From contig LODT01000016.1 in assembly GCA_001606155.1 (NCBI GenBank), positions 248,001 through 312,000 of the forward strand: DNA of 64,000 nucleotides, in the 5' to 3' direction. Source of the stretch: Tieghemostelium lacteum (taxonomy: Eukaryota > Evosea > Eumycetozoa > Dictyosteliales > Raperosteliaceae). Shown here one piece after another: positions 9,882 to 21,399 of this stretch. The position numbers were made by a program, and so were the translations under genes. The notes below the pieces were generated by a model. The model did not search any database. It worked only from the letters and a program-made list of their open reading frames with translations, and was not told the DNA's origin. Within the stretch, counting starts at the first letter, position 1. The number at the start of each line of letters is the position of its first letter.

Positions 9882-11462
9882 ATGTCCATACCAAATTATT
9901 TAATTAAAGAAATACTTGAATATCATATTCAGGATATTCATTTAATAAAAGTGGCTAAACCAAAAATGAAAATTAAGATACTCTTATATTTTATCACTAG
10001 ATATAACTTGGTTTCTAAGAGTTGGAATTATACACTAAAGAACTTGGTAAACTTTGGAAGTGTAACTGTGATGAAACCAAATCATGTTACTTTAGTTGAA
10101 AGATTATTAAGAATGGGTATTGTACATATACAGGTTGATCTAAGGGGTAGATTTGGATATTATTACAATATGACAAAAATAGAGAAATACATAGATAGCA
10201 TAAACTGTGAAATTCCAACTGATTCTATTAAAAAGAAGATGATGGATTGTCGTAAATTGATATTGACAAATTCACAATTGGTTTCATTTTATAGTGATCA
10301 GGGTTACAAAAAGGCTATTGAAATAGGTGATGTTTCACCTGATTTAGAATTTATAAGTACAATCATTACAGAGAGCTCACAATTATCTCAACTCAGGTTG
10401 GTACCTGACAGTTTAGATATCACATTAGTTAAAGATCTCAAAAATGTCGAGGAGTTGAGTATATTAAAGCAATGGGGTAACTTGAAAATCTTAAATTTAA
10501 TTATACCTAAAGTATATTTTGATAGTTTATCATGTGTATTAGAGAACCTTTCATCTCTTCAGTCATTTACACTTCAGTTAAGTAACTGTTTAATGGAGAA
10601 TTTCAACTACACAATGACATTTATTGAGTCTCTATCGAAACTAAGAAAACTTGAATGTCTGGTTTTGAATAATGCTACTATAAGTTACAAGAAATTTAGA
10701 CATCTATTGGCATCTAATAAATCTTTAAAAGAACTTTCAATAAGAACAAAGTTTGTAAATGATTCATCAGAAGTAGTACCCTATAATAATGAAATGAATG
10801 AAGCATTAACTTCATTGACACTGTTTCATTTCACATATGATCCAGAGATAATCATTAATTTCAATATAATAGGAATGTGTACTAAACTAAAACATCTGAA
10901 AGTAGATGAACTTGGAGCTAAAGATTCTGAAAGGATTCTAGAAAATGTTTCACCAAGTACCAAACTAGAACTAACCTATATATTCACTCCAACATTGTTA
11001 AATACATTACCTGATCTTGGTCTGAACATCACCTATCTACACTGTTTGATTGATGAATCACTATTATGTATAGTCTCCAAAATGAAATCACTTCAGATTC
11101 TCAAATGCTATTTCTCACATTACAGAAATGGTTCAAAGATATTAGAGGCATTCCAACATAATCGATCACTAAAATCATTTTCAATTTATGGCCATGTATA
11201 TAGTCCTGAAATACAAAGATATCTCATGGACTTATTTATCTATATCCTATCTATGCCCCATCTAGTTGATATTACATGGTCAGTTAGTACCACTTTCCAC
11301 AGTATAAGATCTTTCCAAAAGAAATTACCTCTGATCAAAAAAATCATTATTGATCATCCATCTCTTAGGTCTTTGGATCTAAGTCCAGTAAGCTTCTCTG
11401 TAAATTCCATACCAGATGAATTATCAGAACTTATAAAGAATAGATTTTATTATTGTAAATAG
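9882..11462 (+). CDS. F-box/LRR-like protein, 526 residues
   Basis: The N-terminus (MSIPNYLIKEILEYH ... YNLVSKSWNYTLKN) has the look of an F-box-like segment: a Pro-hydrophobic helix followed by LVSKSW. The rest is a series of irregular leucine-rich repeats of about 25-30 residues (LSSLQSFTLQLSNC, LRKLECLVLNNATI, NKSLKELSIRTKF, MKSLQILKCYF). Such proteins form large families in dictyostelids and usually present substrates to SCF ubiquitin ligases, though pairing with Skp1 is only inferred here. The gene is a single exon. A clear paralogue lies at 12957-14726, on the other side of the RUS gene. Confidence 0.72.
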   Translation: MSIPNYLIKEILEYHIQDIHLIKVAKPKMKIKILLYFITRYNLVSKSWNYTLKNLVNFGSVTVMKPNHVTLVERLLRMGIVHIQVDLRGRFGYYYNMTKIEKYIDSINCEIPTDSIKKKMMDCRKLILTNSQLVSFYSDQGYKKAIEIGDVSPDLEFISTIITESSQLSQLRLVPDSLDITLVKDLKNVEELSILKQWGNLKILNLIIPKVYFDSLSCVLENLSSLQSFTLQLSNCLMENFNYTMTFIESLSKLRKLECLVLNNATISYKKFRHLLASNKSLKELSIRTKFVNDSSEVVPYNNEMNEALTSLTLFHFTYDPEIIINFNIIGMCTKLKHLKVDELGAKDSERILENVSPSTKLELTYIFTPTLLNTLPDLGLNITYLHCLIDESLLCIVSKMKSLQILKCYFSHYRNGSKILEAFQHNRSLKSFSIYGHVYSPEIQRYLMDLFIYILSMPHLVDITWSVSTTFHSIRSFQKKLPLIKKIIIDHPSLRSLDLSPVSFSVNSIPDELSELIKNRFYYCK

Positions 11463-11497
11463 AGTTATATTTAAACTTAGATTTACTCCTTACATTA

Positions 11498-12885
11498 TTA
11501 TTGTAATTTTATTTTTGAATCCTTCATTTCAAACATTAATGGATCGATATTCCAATGCTCTGTTATTGATTTTAGGAAAATTGGAAATTGTTGATCAACT
11601 TCGTCTTGAAGTGACATAATCTCAGAGATGGGGGTATTTTGTTTTTTGATAAAAACCATAGTGCATGGAAATAAGATTTCAACACTCTATGTTTTGTATC
11701 ACTATTTTCATAGTAAACTATATAAATATTATCACTATGATGTGTAATTACATACTCCCCATTTTTAGTATTTATCAGTTGATCTATACCTTGGTTTGTT
11801 GGGAAAGCATCTTTAATTGATGAACCTAAATGCACAGAATCACATAACTTGCTATACTTATCATTGGATAGAATAAATGATTCTAAATTGTTTACATCTT
11901 CAATAGTCATTAAAGAGGTGCTATTAGATTGTATCCAATTTTCTATAATAATAGTTGCACGTTTCTTATTTAGTGTTTTTAATTGTACTGATTTCAAAGC
12001 TCTATATCCACAATAGAGATGTATCATTGAGATGTTGAATACAAATGCAATGTTTAATAAATGTGGTGAATAATGTAAATGTGAAAATACATCATTTAAC
12101 AAAATACCTGATGTTGATCCAATTGCCATACCAGTTAGATAAGCAGCCATACTCTGTGACTGGTACTTGGCTGTAATATCACCAAGATTCTCTTTTTTTG
12201 AAAAGGATCGATTTAGAGATGCTCTAGTAGACCCATAAATCAAACCTGCCAAACCTTTTGAAAGATTAGAAATGGAAGCTGAAACTAAAAAATAACCAGG
12301 TAGAAATGGTGTACACATCTCCAATAGTACACCTAGATTATGTAATATGTCACCACGGAATTTATACTTTTTCAAATCAAAGTCAAAGAGTGAGCTATAT
12401 CTACTTGCAAATAAAACCAAAGCTGTTGCACCAAGTCCATCTTTTAGAACCCATGCAATGGCAGCTGCAAAAGGTAGTGTTGTAGATATACTAGAACTCA
12501 CACCTACACTACTCAAAAGTGCATGAGTACTTAGAACATAGGTAGCACTACCCAAGACATTCTGGGCAAACATCCATTTCTGATAAGGTAGATAGTCCTT
12601 ACTGACGGAGTTTGGGTAGTCACTTGGTAGGAAAAGTCTCTTTACAATTTCAATTCCTTTTTTCTTTTCATTGGTAATCAAACTTGTTTGGTGTTGGTGT
12701 GGAGGTGGTGATAGTTCAGTTATTTTACAATCAGAATCAATTTTATATTCTTTGGTTTTACCATTACTAGTCTCTATTAGTTTATTATATTTATTGGTTA
12801 TTGATGTAAAACATCTAAATGAAAATATTGTTGTTATGTTATTTTTGATAAATATATTTCTGTGCAAGTTCAAACTTTTGATCAT
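11498..12885 (-). CDS. RUS-family (DUF647) membrane protein with an apparent frameshift near its 3' end
   Basis: RUS (root UVB sensitive) family, animal member RUSF1; membrane proteins of unclear biochemical role. Family features are FLPSDYPNSVSKDYLPYQKW, then the conserved core with AWVLKDGLGATALVLFAS and a run of Gly-rich membrane helices. The first frame ends at 11572 with an atypical tail. One base of shift near 11658-11664 (around the HAL codons) opens another frame that runs on to a TAA at 11498-11500. It reads ISEIMSLQDEVDQQFPIFLK then EHWNI, matching the usual family ending (FPxFL...GW). No splice site explains the change, so a sequence error or a recent frameshift is likely. The N-terminal 60 residues are poorly conserved and may include a mitochondrial presequence. 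Confidence 0.85.
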
Positions 12886-12956
12886 CTCATGATGGGAGTT
12901 GGCGAACGAAATTTCAAATAAAAAAAAAAAAATCTATTTTTTTAAATCAATACATA

Positions 12957-14726
12957 ATGTCACAGTGGTTACCAAATTTAATAATTAAGAAAATATTAGA
13001 TTATTATAATTGTGAATATAATGAATACATTTTATGGAATCTTTGCAAATTTTCAGTAGTTTCTAAAGAGTTTAATGTAAAAGTTATTAGTAAACTAAAA
13101 CATGTCTTAATAGATATCACTGAATATAATAGAGTGGAACTAGTAATAGCTTTAATAGTAAATAGAAACTGTAGAATACATCTAGGAGGAAACATTAAAG
13201 ATATCAATAATCTAGTATTACGAAAATGGAATAGCATAACCAATAACAATAACCAACATGATATACTAGCATTGATTAGTGAAATCACCATGACTACATA
13301 CTACAAGAGTCTAACTAAAGCTCTAAAATATTTTTATATGTTGCCTAATTTAAAGTCAGTCAAATGTAGTCAAGATTCACCACCATCTCAAATCTATCAA
13401 CTCGATAGAAAAAAGAGTGTAATAGAGAGTCAAGATAATCTCATTGAATTTAGAAAATTTCTTAAATTGAAATCAACCATGTTGACAGAGAGACGACTAC
13501 ACACACTATCCAATATACAGGTTACATTTAAATGTCAAAGCGGTATGTCATTTATAGATATTGGTGAAATGGATAGTTTCGATGCTATTGAAACTTGTAA
13601 AACCTTGGATATTATTGGGTTGAGTAATTTTGGTATGTTTAATATCAACGAAAAGAATATTAAAAACTTTCAAAATCTCACTAGTCTGACACTGGCACTT
13701 ATGACATTAAGCTGTGATGAATGTAGCATGTTTATGAATGTTCTCCAAAATTTGGTTGAATATAATTTGGTGAAATTAAATTCTGATAAAACTTATGAAC
13801 TTAGAAGATACGATAAAGTATTTCAAGAGCTATCTAAACATCCTTCTATTACCTCATTCAGTTTTGGAGCTGGAGGTGCAGTAGAACATTCATCATTAGT
13901 AGAGCTATTGAACAATAACCAAACTCTCCGTAGTGTGTATCTACATATTCTGGTGTTAACTAAAAGTGTAGTCACACCAATTGTAAATTATACTCTAGAG
14001 AAATTGAATTTATCAGGATCTGTAGATTCACAGTTTCAATGGGAGGGGTCAAGTAACATCAATAGTCTAACTATAAGATGTGAATTAAGGTTCTGTAGAA
14101 ATATGATATTGAATAACCATAAACACACTCTAAAGGAACTGTATATCTACCCAAATGATCTAAATGAACTGGTTATTCCTCTCCTTGAACAAGCTAAAGT
14201 CCTAAGAATCCTTCATGTAACCAAAGATGCCATGGTACATAATCCTCCTAAAGTGTCATTTAGTGAAAAGGATCATCCAAGATTTATAAAATCATTGCAA
14301 TCATGTTCGACATTACAAATCCTATCAATGGATTACAATGTCATACCAATGGAGTGTTTCATTGACATGGTTGAACTTAAACATCCATCTCTATTTAAAT
14401 TGAATATCACTATTTGTAAATCAAAATTCAACATTACCAAACTACAAGATGCTCTAGCATACAACACCAATCTACAAACTCTGCATTTGAATTACCTAGA
14501 TACACTAAAGTCCAGTGACATTCTAAAAGTCCTTGAAAAAACCATCAAGTTCAATCACAACCTATTTCATTTTTCTTTTCCAAAATATGTTGAAAAGAAA
14601 CTAGATGGACACCAAGAACTTCTTAGACTCCTAAACTTAAACACAAATATTCAAACTATAGGCTTTATAGATAAATCGAATCCATTTTGGAAAACTAACA
14701 AAATCTCTAGAATCTCATACCTCTAG
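12957..14726 (+). CDS. F-box/LRR-like protein, 589 residues
   Basis: Paralogue of the 9882-11462 gene. The F-box-like start is WLPNLIIKKILDYY ... KFSVVSKEFNVKVISK, followed by about 15 irregular leucine-rich repeats (FQNLTSLTLALMTL, NNQTLRSVYLHILVL, CSTLQILSMDYNVI, NTNLQTLHLNYLDTL). A single exon with no signal peptide or membrane segment. It probably works as an SCF-type substrate adaptor or simply as an LRR scaffold; this is inferred from the fold only. The start ATG follows an A-run leader, and its 5' end is only 71 bp from the divergent RUS start, so the two share a promoter. Confidence 0.72.
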   Translation: MSQWLPNLIIKKILDYYNCEYNEYILWNLCKFSVVSKEFNVKVISKLKHVLIDITEYNRVELVIALIVNRNCRIHLGGNIKDINNLVLRKWNSITNNNNQHDILALISEITMTTYYKSLTKALKYFYMLPNLKSVKCSQDSPPSQIYQLDRKKSVIESQDNLIEFRKFLKLKSTMLTERRLHTLSNIQVTFKCQSGMSFIDIGEMDSFDAIETCKTLDIIGLSNFGMFNINEKNIKNFQNLTSLTLALMTLSCDECSMFMNVLQNLVEYNLVKLNSDKTYELRRYDKVFQELSKHPSITSFSFGAGGAVEHSSLVELLNNNQTLRSVYLHILVLTKSVVTPIVNYTLEKLNLSGSVDSQFQWEGSSNINSLTIRCELRFCRNMILNNHKHTLKELYIYPNDLNELVIPLLEQAKVLRILHVTKDAMVHNPPKVSFSEKDHPRFIKSLQSCSTLQILSMDYNVIPMECFIDMVELKHPSLFKLNITICKSKFNITKLQDALAYNTNLQTLHLNYLDTLKSSDILKVLEKTIKFNHNLFHFSFPKYVEKKLDGHQELLRLLNLNTNIQTIGFIDKSNPFWKTNKISRISYL

Positions 14727-14895
14727 ATATTTTAGAATTTACAATGAAAAACCGTTAAATGGGTGTTTTTGAAAATTTTTTTTTTTCAAATATTCAAATT
14801 TTTTTTTTTTCCATTTGTATTTATTGAATTTTCGGTAACTGTCAATTAATAGTGTCGTTTCTGAAATATCTGGAAAAATCCATAGGGGATAAAAT

Positions 14896-16374
14896 ATGAC
14901 TGATTCATTAGAAGCATTTTACAATACAAAATTGCAAGGTCTTGATACAGAGGTTGCAAAGATCTCATCCATTGGATCTCATTTCTTTGTAGATAGTATC
15001 ATACCTACAACTATGCCAAATGTAGAGATAAAGAAAGTAGTAAACTCTGTCTCTACACCTGCAACTGAAGATGATATTAAAAAGATTATTGAAAGTGCTA
15101 CTCTTGCACCTACTGGAGATGCTGTAGATGAGAAACTTCGTAAAGTCTGGCAGGTTGATAGCAAACACGTAAAGTTAACAAACTTTAACGATACCCTCGC
15201 AAACATGTTGGTAAAGATTAGTGAAGCTCTTGGAATGTCTGGTGAGAAGATTAAAGCAAATCTCTCAAAGATGCTTGTATATGACAAGGGTTGTTTCTCT
15301 TTGCCTCGTAGTGATAAGGAGGATAAGACATTTGGTACACTTGTTATATCTCTTCCTGCTATACATTCTGGAGGTGATGTAGTTATTCGTCACTCTGGAC
15401 GAGAGGATACTGTAACCCTCCAGAACTCGTCTCTTGGCTCCCTCAGATACTGTGCTTTCTATTCAGATTGTGAATATGAAGTCAAGGAGATTACCGACGG
15501 ACACAGACTATGTCTCGTCTATAACCTCTCTAAGACTGGAAAGAGATCTCTAGTTGAACAGGATGTAGGAGGAATTGTAAAAAGTCAGGATTCTATAAAG
15601 AATGCAGAGTTTCTTCTACAAACAGCACTATCAACTTCAGATCAGATTGTATATGTTCTTGAGAACAGTTACTCTCCAAATACCTTCCAATTCAAGAAAC
15701 TCAAAGGCAAAGATCAGTCTATTGCCATGCTATTGCAATCCTTTGCTGGAAGATTACAGTGTAATGTATATCTAGGTATCATTGGTATTGAAGAATCAGG
15801 TACACTTACCAACGACAAAGCTAAAGCATCCGATATTCCAAAAACCAATCTGGGTGTTAAATTGAATGGTGATATTGTAGATACCTACTTTACAGTCAAT
15901 TTTTCAAAAGTTGTAAACATGCAAGGTAAAGAGGAACCAGGTCTTCAATTACGTATACAACCAGGTAATTTATATCCTGTAAATTCTCTATACGATACAT
16001 CATGTGACAAAAAATCCATTACTGAGGTAACTGAAAAAGGTACAAACTATGAAAAAGTCTATCGTAGATATAGTGTAATTTTAAAGAAAATAGCTGGTGC
16101 TACCTCTGATAATAATAATAATACTACAGCAACAGCAACAACAACAACTACAACTGCTACATCTACATCTAGTAATGGTGATACTGATGAAACTCACCAA
16201 ACAAAGAAAGTTAAACTTGATAATCAAACAACCACAACTACAACAGCTTCAACTGAAAACCAACAACCACAACAACCACAACCTATAATAGCTGATCAAC
16301 CAACCAAACAACCACAACAAGAACAAGAACAACAACCACAACAACAACAACCTGAACAACCACAACAACCCTAA
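14896..16374 (+). CDS. 2OG-Fe(II) oxygenase-like protein, probably catalytically dead
   Basis: Residues about 120-215 match the prolyl-4-hydroxylase-like oxygenase fold: LVYDKGCFSLPRSDKEDKTF, GTLVISLPAIHSGGDVVIRH, YCAFYSDCEYEVKEITDGHR. In active relatives the first metal motif is PHxDTEK and the second is D(C/V)EHEV. Here the His of HxD is Arg138 and the distal His is Tyr194; only Asp140 and the 2OG-binding Arg204 remain. Iron binding should therefore be lost. The C-terminal 90 residues are low-complexity Thr, Gln and Pro tracts with one KKVK basic patch. A single exon. It might act as a binding protein or regulator of an active paralogue elsewhere (inference). Confidence 0.8.
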   Translation: MTDSLEAFYNTKLQGLDTEVAKISSIGSHFFVDSIIPTTMPNVEIKKVVNSVSTPATEDDIKKIIESATLAPTGDAVDEKLRKVWQVDSKHVKLTNFNDTLANMLVKISEALGMSGEKIKANLSKMLVYDKGCFSLPRSDKEDKTFGTLVISLPAIHSGGDVVIRHSGREDTVTLQNSSLGSLRYCAFYSDCEYEVKEITDGHRLCLVYNLSKTGKRSLVEQDVGGIVKSQDSIKNAEFLLQTALSTSDQIVYVLENSYSPNTFQFKKLKGKDQSIAMLLQSFAGRLQCNVYLGIIGIEESGTLTNDKAKASDIPKTNLGVKLNGDIVDTYFTVNFSKVVNMQGKEEPGLQLRIQPGNLYPVNSLYDTSCDKKSITEVTEKGTNYEKVYRRYSVILKKIAGATSDNNNNTTATATTTTTTATSTSSNGDTDETHQTKKVKLDNQTTTTTTASTENQQPQQPQPIIADQPTKQPQQEQEQQPQQQQPEQPQQP

Positions 16375-16642
16375 AGACTTGATATACTCCCTTATTTAAC
16401 TTTCACTTCCTTCCCTTCCTTCCTTCCTCCTATTAAACAAAAAAAACAAATAAAAAATCAAGTGTAAATAACCTTTTGGTCCAAAATAATAATCGATTAT
16501 TATTATTGCAATTTTTTTCTTCACAAAAAAGAACCGCCTTTTTTTTAATTGTTTATTTTTTTTTTTTAAATCTTTATTATTTTTTTCTTGTAATATATAG
16601 AGAATTTCATTTGATACAGATAGTGTACTTTGGAATATTAGA

Positions 16643-19600
16643 ATGGAACCTGAAGTACCAAGTCAAGGAAAAAAAAAGTCATCACAAAGTTCCTCTTCAC
16701 AAACTAGTAAAAAAAATGCTACACCAGTAGTTGCAATGGAGACTGACAATGATGATGGAGTAGTTACTATTGGTAAAGCTATCAATGTCACACCAACAAT
16801 GACTGATACCAGAAGACTTATGATTACAAAGATTGTAATGGAAAATTTTAAATCATATGCAGGTGTTCAAGAAGTTGGACCATTTCATAAATGTTTCAGT
16901 TCAGTTGTTGGTCCTAATGGTAGTGGTAAATCTAATGTCATTGAAGCCATGCTTTTTGTATTTGGTTTCAATGCTAAACAAATTAGACAGAATAAACTAG
17001 GTGAGCTAGTTCACAACTCTCAAGATAAAAAGAATCTTACAAATGCACAAGTTTCCGTATATTTTCAAGAAATTCAAGATTTGGTATGTATAAGTGTATA
17101 GATAAGGAGAATGATGATAGTTGGTATTAATAGATATGGGAATATGTAGCCAGGTGAGGATTATAGAGTTATTGAAGGTTCAGAATTTGTAGTTTCTAGA
17201 AATATAAATAAGAAATTTAAAAAGGATGGGAGTGGTTATACTGCAACTTCACAGTATCATTTGAATGGAAAACAGACAACATTAGATGATTTGAGACCTA
17301 TTCTAAAGGGAAAAGGTATCGATTTGGAAAATAATAGATTTTTGATTCTACAAGGTGAAGTTGAATCTATTGCAATGATGAAACCAAAATCTCAAGGACA
17401 TGATGAAGGTCTATTGGATTATTTGGAAGAGATTATAGGTTCAAGAAGATTTGTAGAGGCTATTGATCGTACAGGAAAAGATATTGAAGATAGTAATGAA
17501 AAGAGAACTGAAAAGCTGAATAGATTAAAGATTGTAGAGAAAGAAAAGGATGCATTGGTTGAGGGAAAAGATCAGGCAATGCAATTTATTAATACCGAAA
17601 ATGAATGTAATGAACAAAAGTCTATATACTACCAGATTGCCCGTTCAGAACCCGAGAGAGAAAAAGAAAAGTTGCTTAAACAAAAAGTGAAATTAGATGA
17701 ACAGTTGAAGAAGGATCGTAGTGTATATGAAGATTCAAAGAAACAGTTGAAAGAACATGAAAGTCATTTGAAACAGGAGACTAAGATCTTTGATGAGTTG
17801 AATAAGGATGCAACTAAAGCTAAAAATGATCTATCTGCATTGGAGAAGAAGGCTATAAAGTATAAGGAAGAGATTAAGCATTTGAAGGTTAAAATACAAA
17901 AGAACAATACAGTTTTGACAGATGAACAGTCTAGACAGGAGGAATACCAACAGACCCAAGCTCAGTGTCAAAAAGATATAAAGAGATGGGAGAAAGAGTC
18001 CCAAGTGATGCCTAAGAAATTGGTGGATGAAGAGAAGCAGTTAGAGACCATGTTGAGTTCACTTAAAGGTGAAGTTCAGCAACTTCAACAACAAATGGAG
18101 ACTAAACAAAAAGAGTTAATGCCATTCAGTAAGAAACACTCTGAATGTAAGTCTAAAGTTGATATTCAGACTTCTGAATTGGATGTGTTGAGCAGAGGTG
18201 TAAATGACAGTACTCAGAATCTAGAGAGTGCAACTCAAGCTCTTGAAGAGGCAAAGAAGATTATGCAAACCAGTCAAGCTGATATCAATAAGGCAAAGAA
18301 AGAATCTGAGGTTTTAGCCTCCAAAATCAAGGAATCTACAACCCAGTTGAATGGCATTGTAAAGAAAGAAGAGAAACTCTATAGCGAGAGTTTGGAACTC
18401 CGTTCAAAGACTCAAGAGATTAAATCGTCACTCAATGAGAATAGCAGTCGTTCTACAATGATTAATCGTTTGATGGAACTTAAAGATGGTAAACTTCCAG
18501 GAATTCATGGAAGATTGGGTGATTTAGGTGCCATTGATAGTAAATATGATGTTGCAATTAGTACTGCTTGTGGTGCTTTGGATAATATCGTCGTTGATAG
18601 TACCGCAACTGCAGAGGCTTGTGTAGAGGTTTTAAGAAAAGAGAACTTGGGTCGTGGTACTTTTATCATTTTGGATAAGATTGAATATATGAGAAAACAT
18701 ATTGGATCTATAAAGACACCTGAAAATGTACCTCGTCTTTTTGATTTAATTAAAATGAAGAATAAGGATCTGTACAGTACTGCATTCTATTATGGTCTTC
18801 AGAATACTTTGGTTGCTGATAATTTGGATCAGGCAACTAGAATTGCATATGGTCAGACTAGATATCGTGTTGTGACTTTGGAAGGTGCTTTAGTGGATCT
18901 TAATGGTTCCATGTCTGGTGGTGGTAATAGAGTAAATAGAGGTGGAATGTCTAGTCGTATTTCTGTAGATCCTAGAGAAGAGAAGAAGAAACTCCAGGAG
19001 CTTGAGATTAAACTCTCTGCAAATGAAGAAGAACTTAAGCAATGCAAGAAGGAGAAAATGGATCTAGAGCTACAAATCCAACAACAACAACAAAGAAAAT
19101 CTGAGTTGGAATTGCAGATTCCAAAAATGGAAATGAACTTGAAAGCTGCCGGAAAGAAACAAGAGGAACTTAGTAAAGCAATTCCAGAATTGAAGCAACA
19201 AGTTAAATTAGCCTCAGAGAATAACAAGCAGATTCAAAAGATACGTGATGCATTGGCTATTGATCAACAGGAGTTGGATAAGGTTCAAATTAAAGTCGAT
19301 CGTTTAGAAGGTGAAATCTCTCAAATTCAAAATCAGATTATTAATATTGGTGGTGAGAAGGTTAAAGCACAAAAAGAAAAGGTTGATGCATTGCAATTGG
19401 CTATTGACGGTCACCAGAGAAATATAACTAAAGCCAATGTCCAGATTCAGTCTATGGAGAAGAGTATTGATAGATCTAAAAAGATTGCTACTGAGAATGA
19501 AAAAGAACTAGAAGAGAACCAAGAAGAGTTGAAGAAAATTGAAGGAAAGATTCAGAATCTCAAAGAGGAAACTAAGAAATCCAAACAAGAGGTGACTGAG

Positions 19601-20599
19601 AAACAACAATTGGTGGATGAAAAACAAGAGCAATTGGATGAATTGAAGAAGGAGTATCAACAACATAAAGCTGTAGTTGATAAACATAAAGTTGGTGAAG
19701 TTGATATCAACAATCAAATTGAAGATTTATTGAAAGCCATTCAGGTAAAGACTGATGAGAGTCAAAGTTGGATTAGAAAATACGAAAAACTAAATAGCCA
19801 GAGAAATGCCAATAAGATATTGGAAGATGATCCAGATATTGATCCATATCCTATTCTGACAGATGACCAAATCAATGAGTATATGGTCAGAAAGAATGAA
19901 ATTCGTGCACGTATTCAAAATCTCGAGAGAGATGTAGAGAATCTCAAAGGTTCAATTAATATCAATACCATCAAGGAATACAAGAGAAAAGAAAGAGACT
20001 ACAATAATAAATTGGCTGAATATGAACAGGAACATGCTCATCGTGAGGAACTTAAAAAGAAGTATGATGAACTTCGTAGAAGACGTCTAGATGAATTTAT
20101 GGCAGGATTCTCTATAATTACACAAAAACTCAAAGAAATGTACCAAATGATTACCATGGGTGGTGATGCAGAGTTGGAATTGGTAGATACAATGGACCCT
20201 TTCAGTGAGGGTATCGTATTCTCTGTCAGACCTCCAAAAAAATCATGGAAGAATATTAATAATCTCAGTGGTGGTGAGAAGACACTGTCATCTCTATCAC
20301 TGGTGTTTGCATTACACCACTATAAACCAACAGCTCTCTATGTAATGGATGAAATTGATGCTGCTCTTGATTTTAGAAATGTTTCCATTATAGCAAATTA
20401 TATCAAAGAGAGAACAAAGAATGCTCAGTTTATTATCATCTCTCTCAGAAATGACATGTTTGAGTTGGCTGATCGTTTAGTTGGTATCTATAAAACTGAC
20501 AATTGTACAAAATCTATTACCATAAATCCCTCATCTTTTACCATTGATACAAATAACAATAACAATGGCACTAACAAAAATTCTCAAAAAAATAAATAA
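16643..20599 (+). CDS. smc4: condensin subunit SMC4 (two exons)
   Basis: ATPase core of condensin, which pairs with SMC2 to compact mitotic chromosomes. Exons 16643-17083 and 17150-20599 join in phase 0 (IQDL then PGEDYRV) to 1296 residues, the normal length. Visible: Walker A GPNGSGKSN at residues 90-98, the SMC4-type block NNRFLILQGEVESIAMMKPK, two long coiled-coil arms, the hinge (GIHGRLGDLGAID ... GGGNRVNRGG), the ABC signature NNLSGGEKTLSSLSL and Walker B ALYVMDEIDAALD. The N-terminal 50 residues are Ser/Lys-rich and disordered. The QGEVESIAMMKPK block separates SMC4 from SMC1, 2 and 3. Upstream is a T-rich leader. Confidence 0.95.
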
Positions 20600-21399
20600 T
20601 TTATTTTATCCTCATAACTACAAATTTAAAAATTAATTTAACCAATTGGTAACGCTTTTTATTAAATGTAGGTGCTTACTATTAAGATGGTATTGATGAT
20701 CTGCGATTTCTCATTGAATTGACAATTTGTTTGAAGCATTTTTTTTTAAATTTTTTTTTATGAAAATTTTCATTGCTTCAGATTCCAGAAATCTAATTTT
20801 TCAAAGTATTTTATATTACACCTGGAGTTTGCAATTGTTTTATTTTTTTTTATATATATACTTTTAAACTTTATCTCTTGTTACACTTGTTGTGAAAAAA
20901 ATTATTGTTAATACTAGGAGGTATTTAAATCTCAGGGTTCTATATATATATTACTTATATATACACTGGTTGGTATAGTACCCCCACACCACACCAATCT
21001 CTGTCATAGATATTGGGCAACAAAAAAAAAACAACCTACAACAACATCAAAAAGGCACCAAAAGGAATCAACTGTCAAAAATAGAAACACTAAACACAAA
21101 AACTGAGGAAAAACCTCTATCTTCACAGAGTTGAAAAAAAATTAATTAAGGGGGGTTAAAATTTTGACATTGCTTTCCCATCTTTTTAGTTTACATTTTC
21201 AAAAGGGAACACCACACCCCTTTATTTCAAAGCCCTCTTTTGGCTCACCACTTCTTATTCTTAGCATATATACATCAACATATTTATACATATAAAATAA
21301 CACACCATCCCCCATCATAACTCTATCTCTTTCATATATTTATAATATAAATAATTAATTATAGTATATTAGTATTCTTTTTTTTCAACTTCAGATAAA
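20600..21399. promoter_or_regulatory. long gene-free 5' region of the AT-hook gene
   Basis: 800 bp with no coding potential, between the SMC4 stop and the next gene. It contains TA-rich tracts, A/T runs, and a CA-rich block at 20981-20996 (cccccacaccacacca) that resembles the CA/GT-rich elements bound by the dictyostelid G-box factor GBF. The many CA-rich patches and the unusual length fit a developmentally regulated promoter, but this is inference. Confidence 0.35.
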
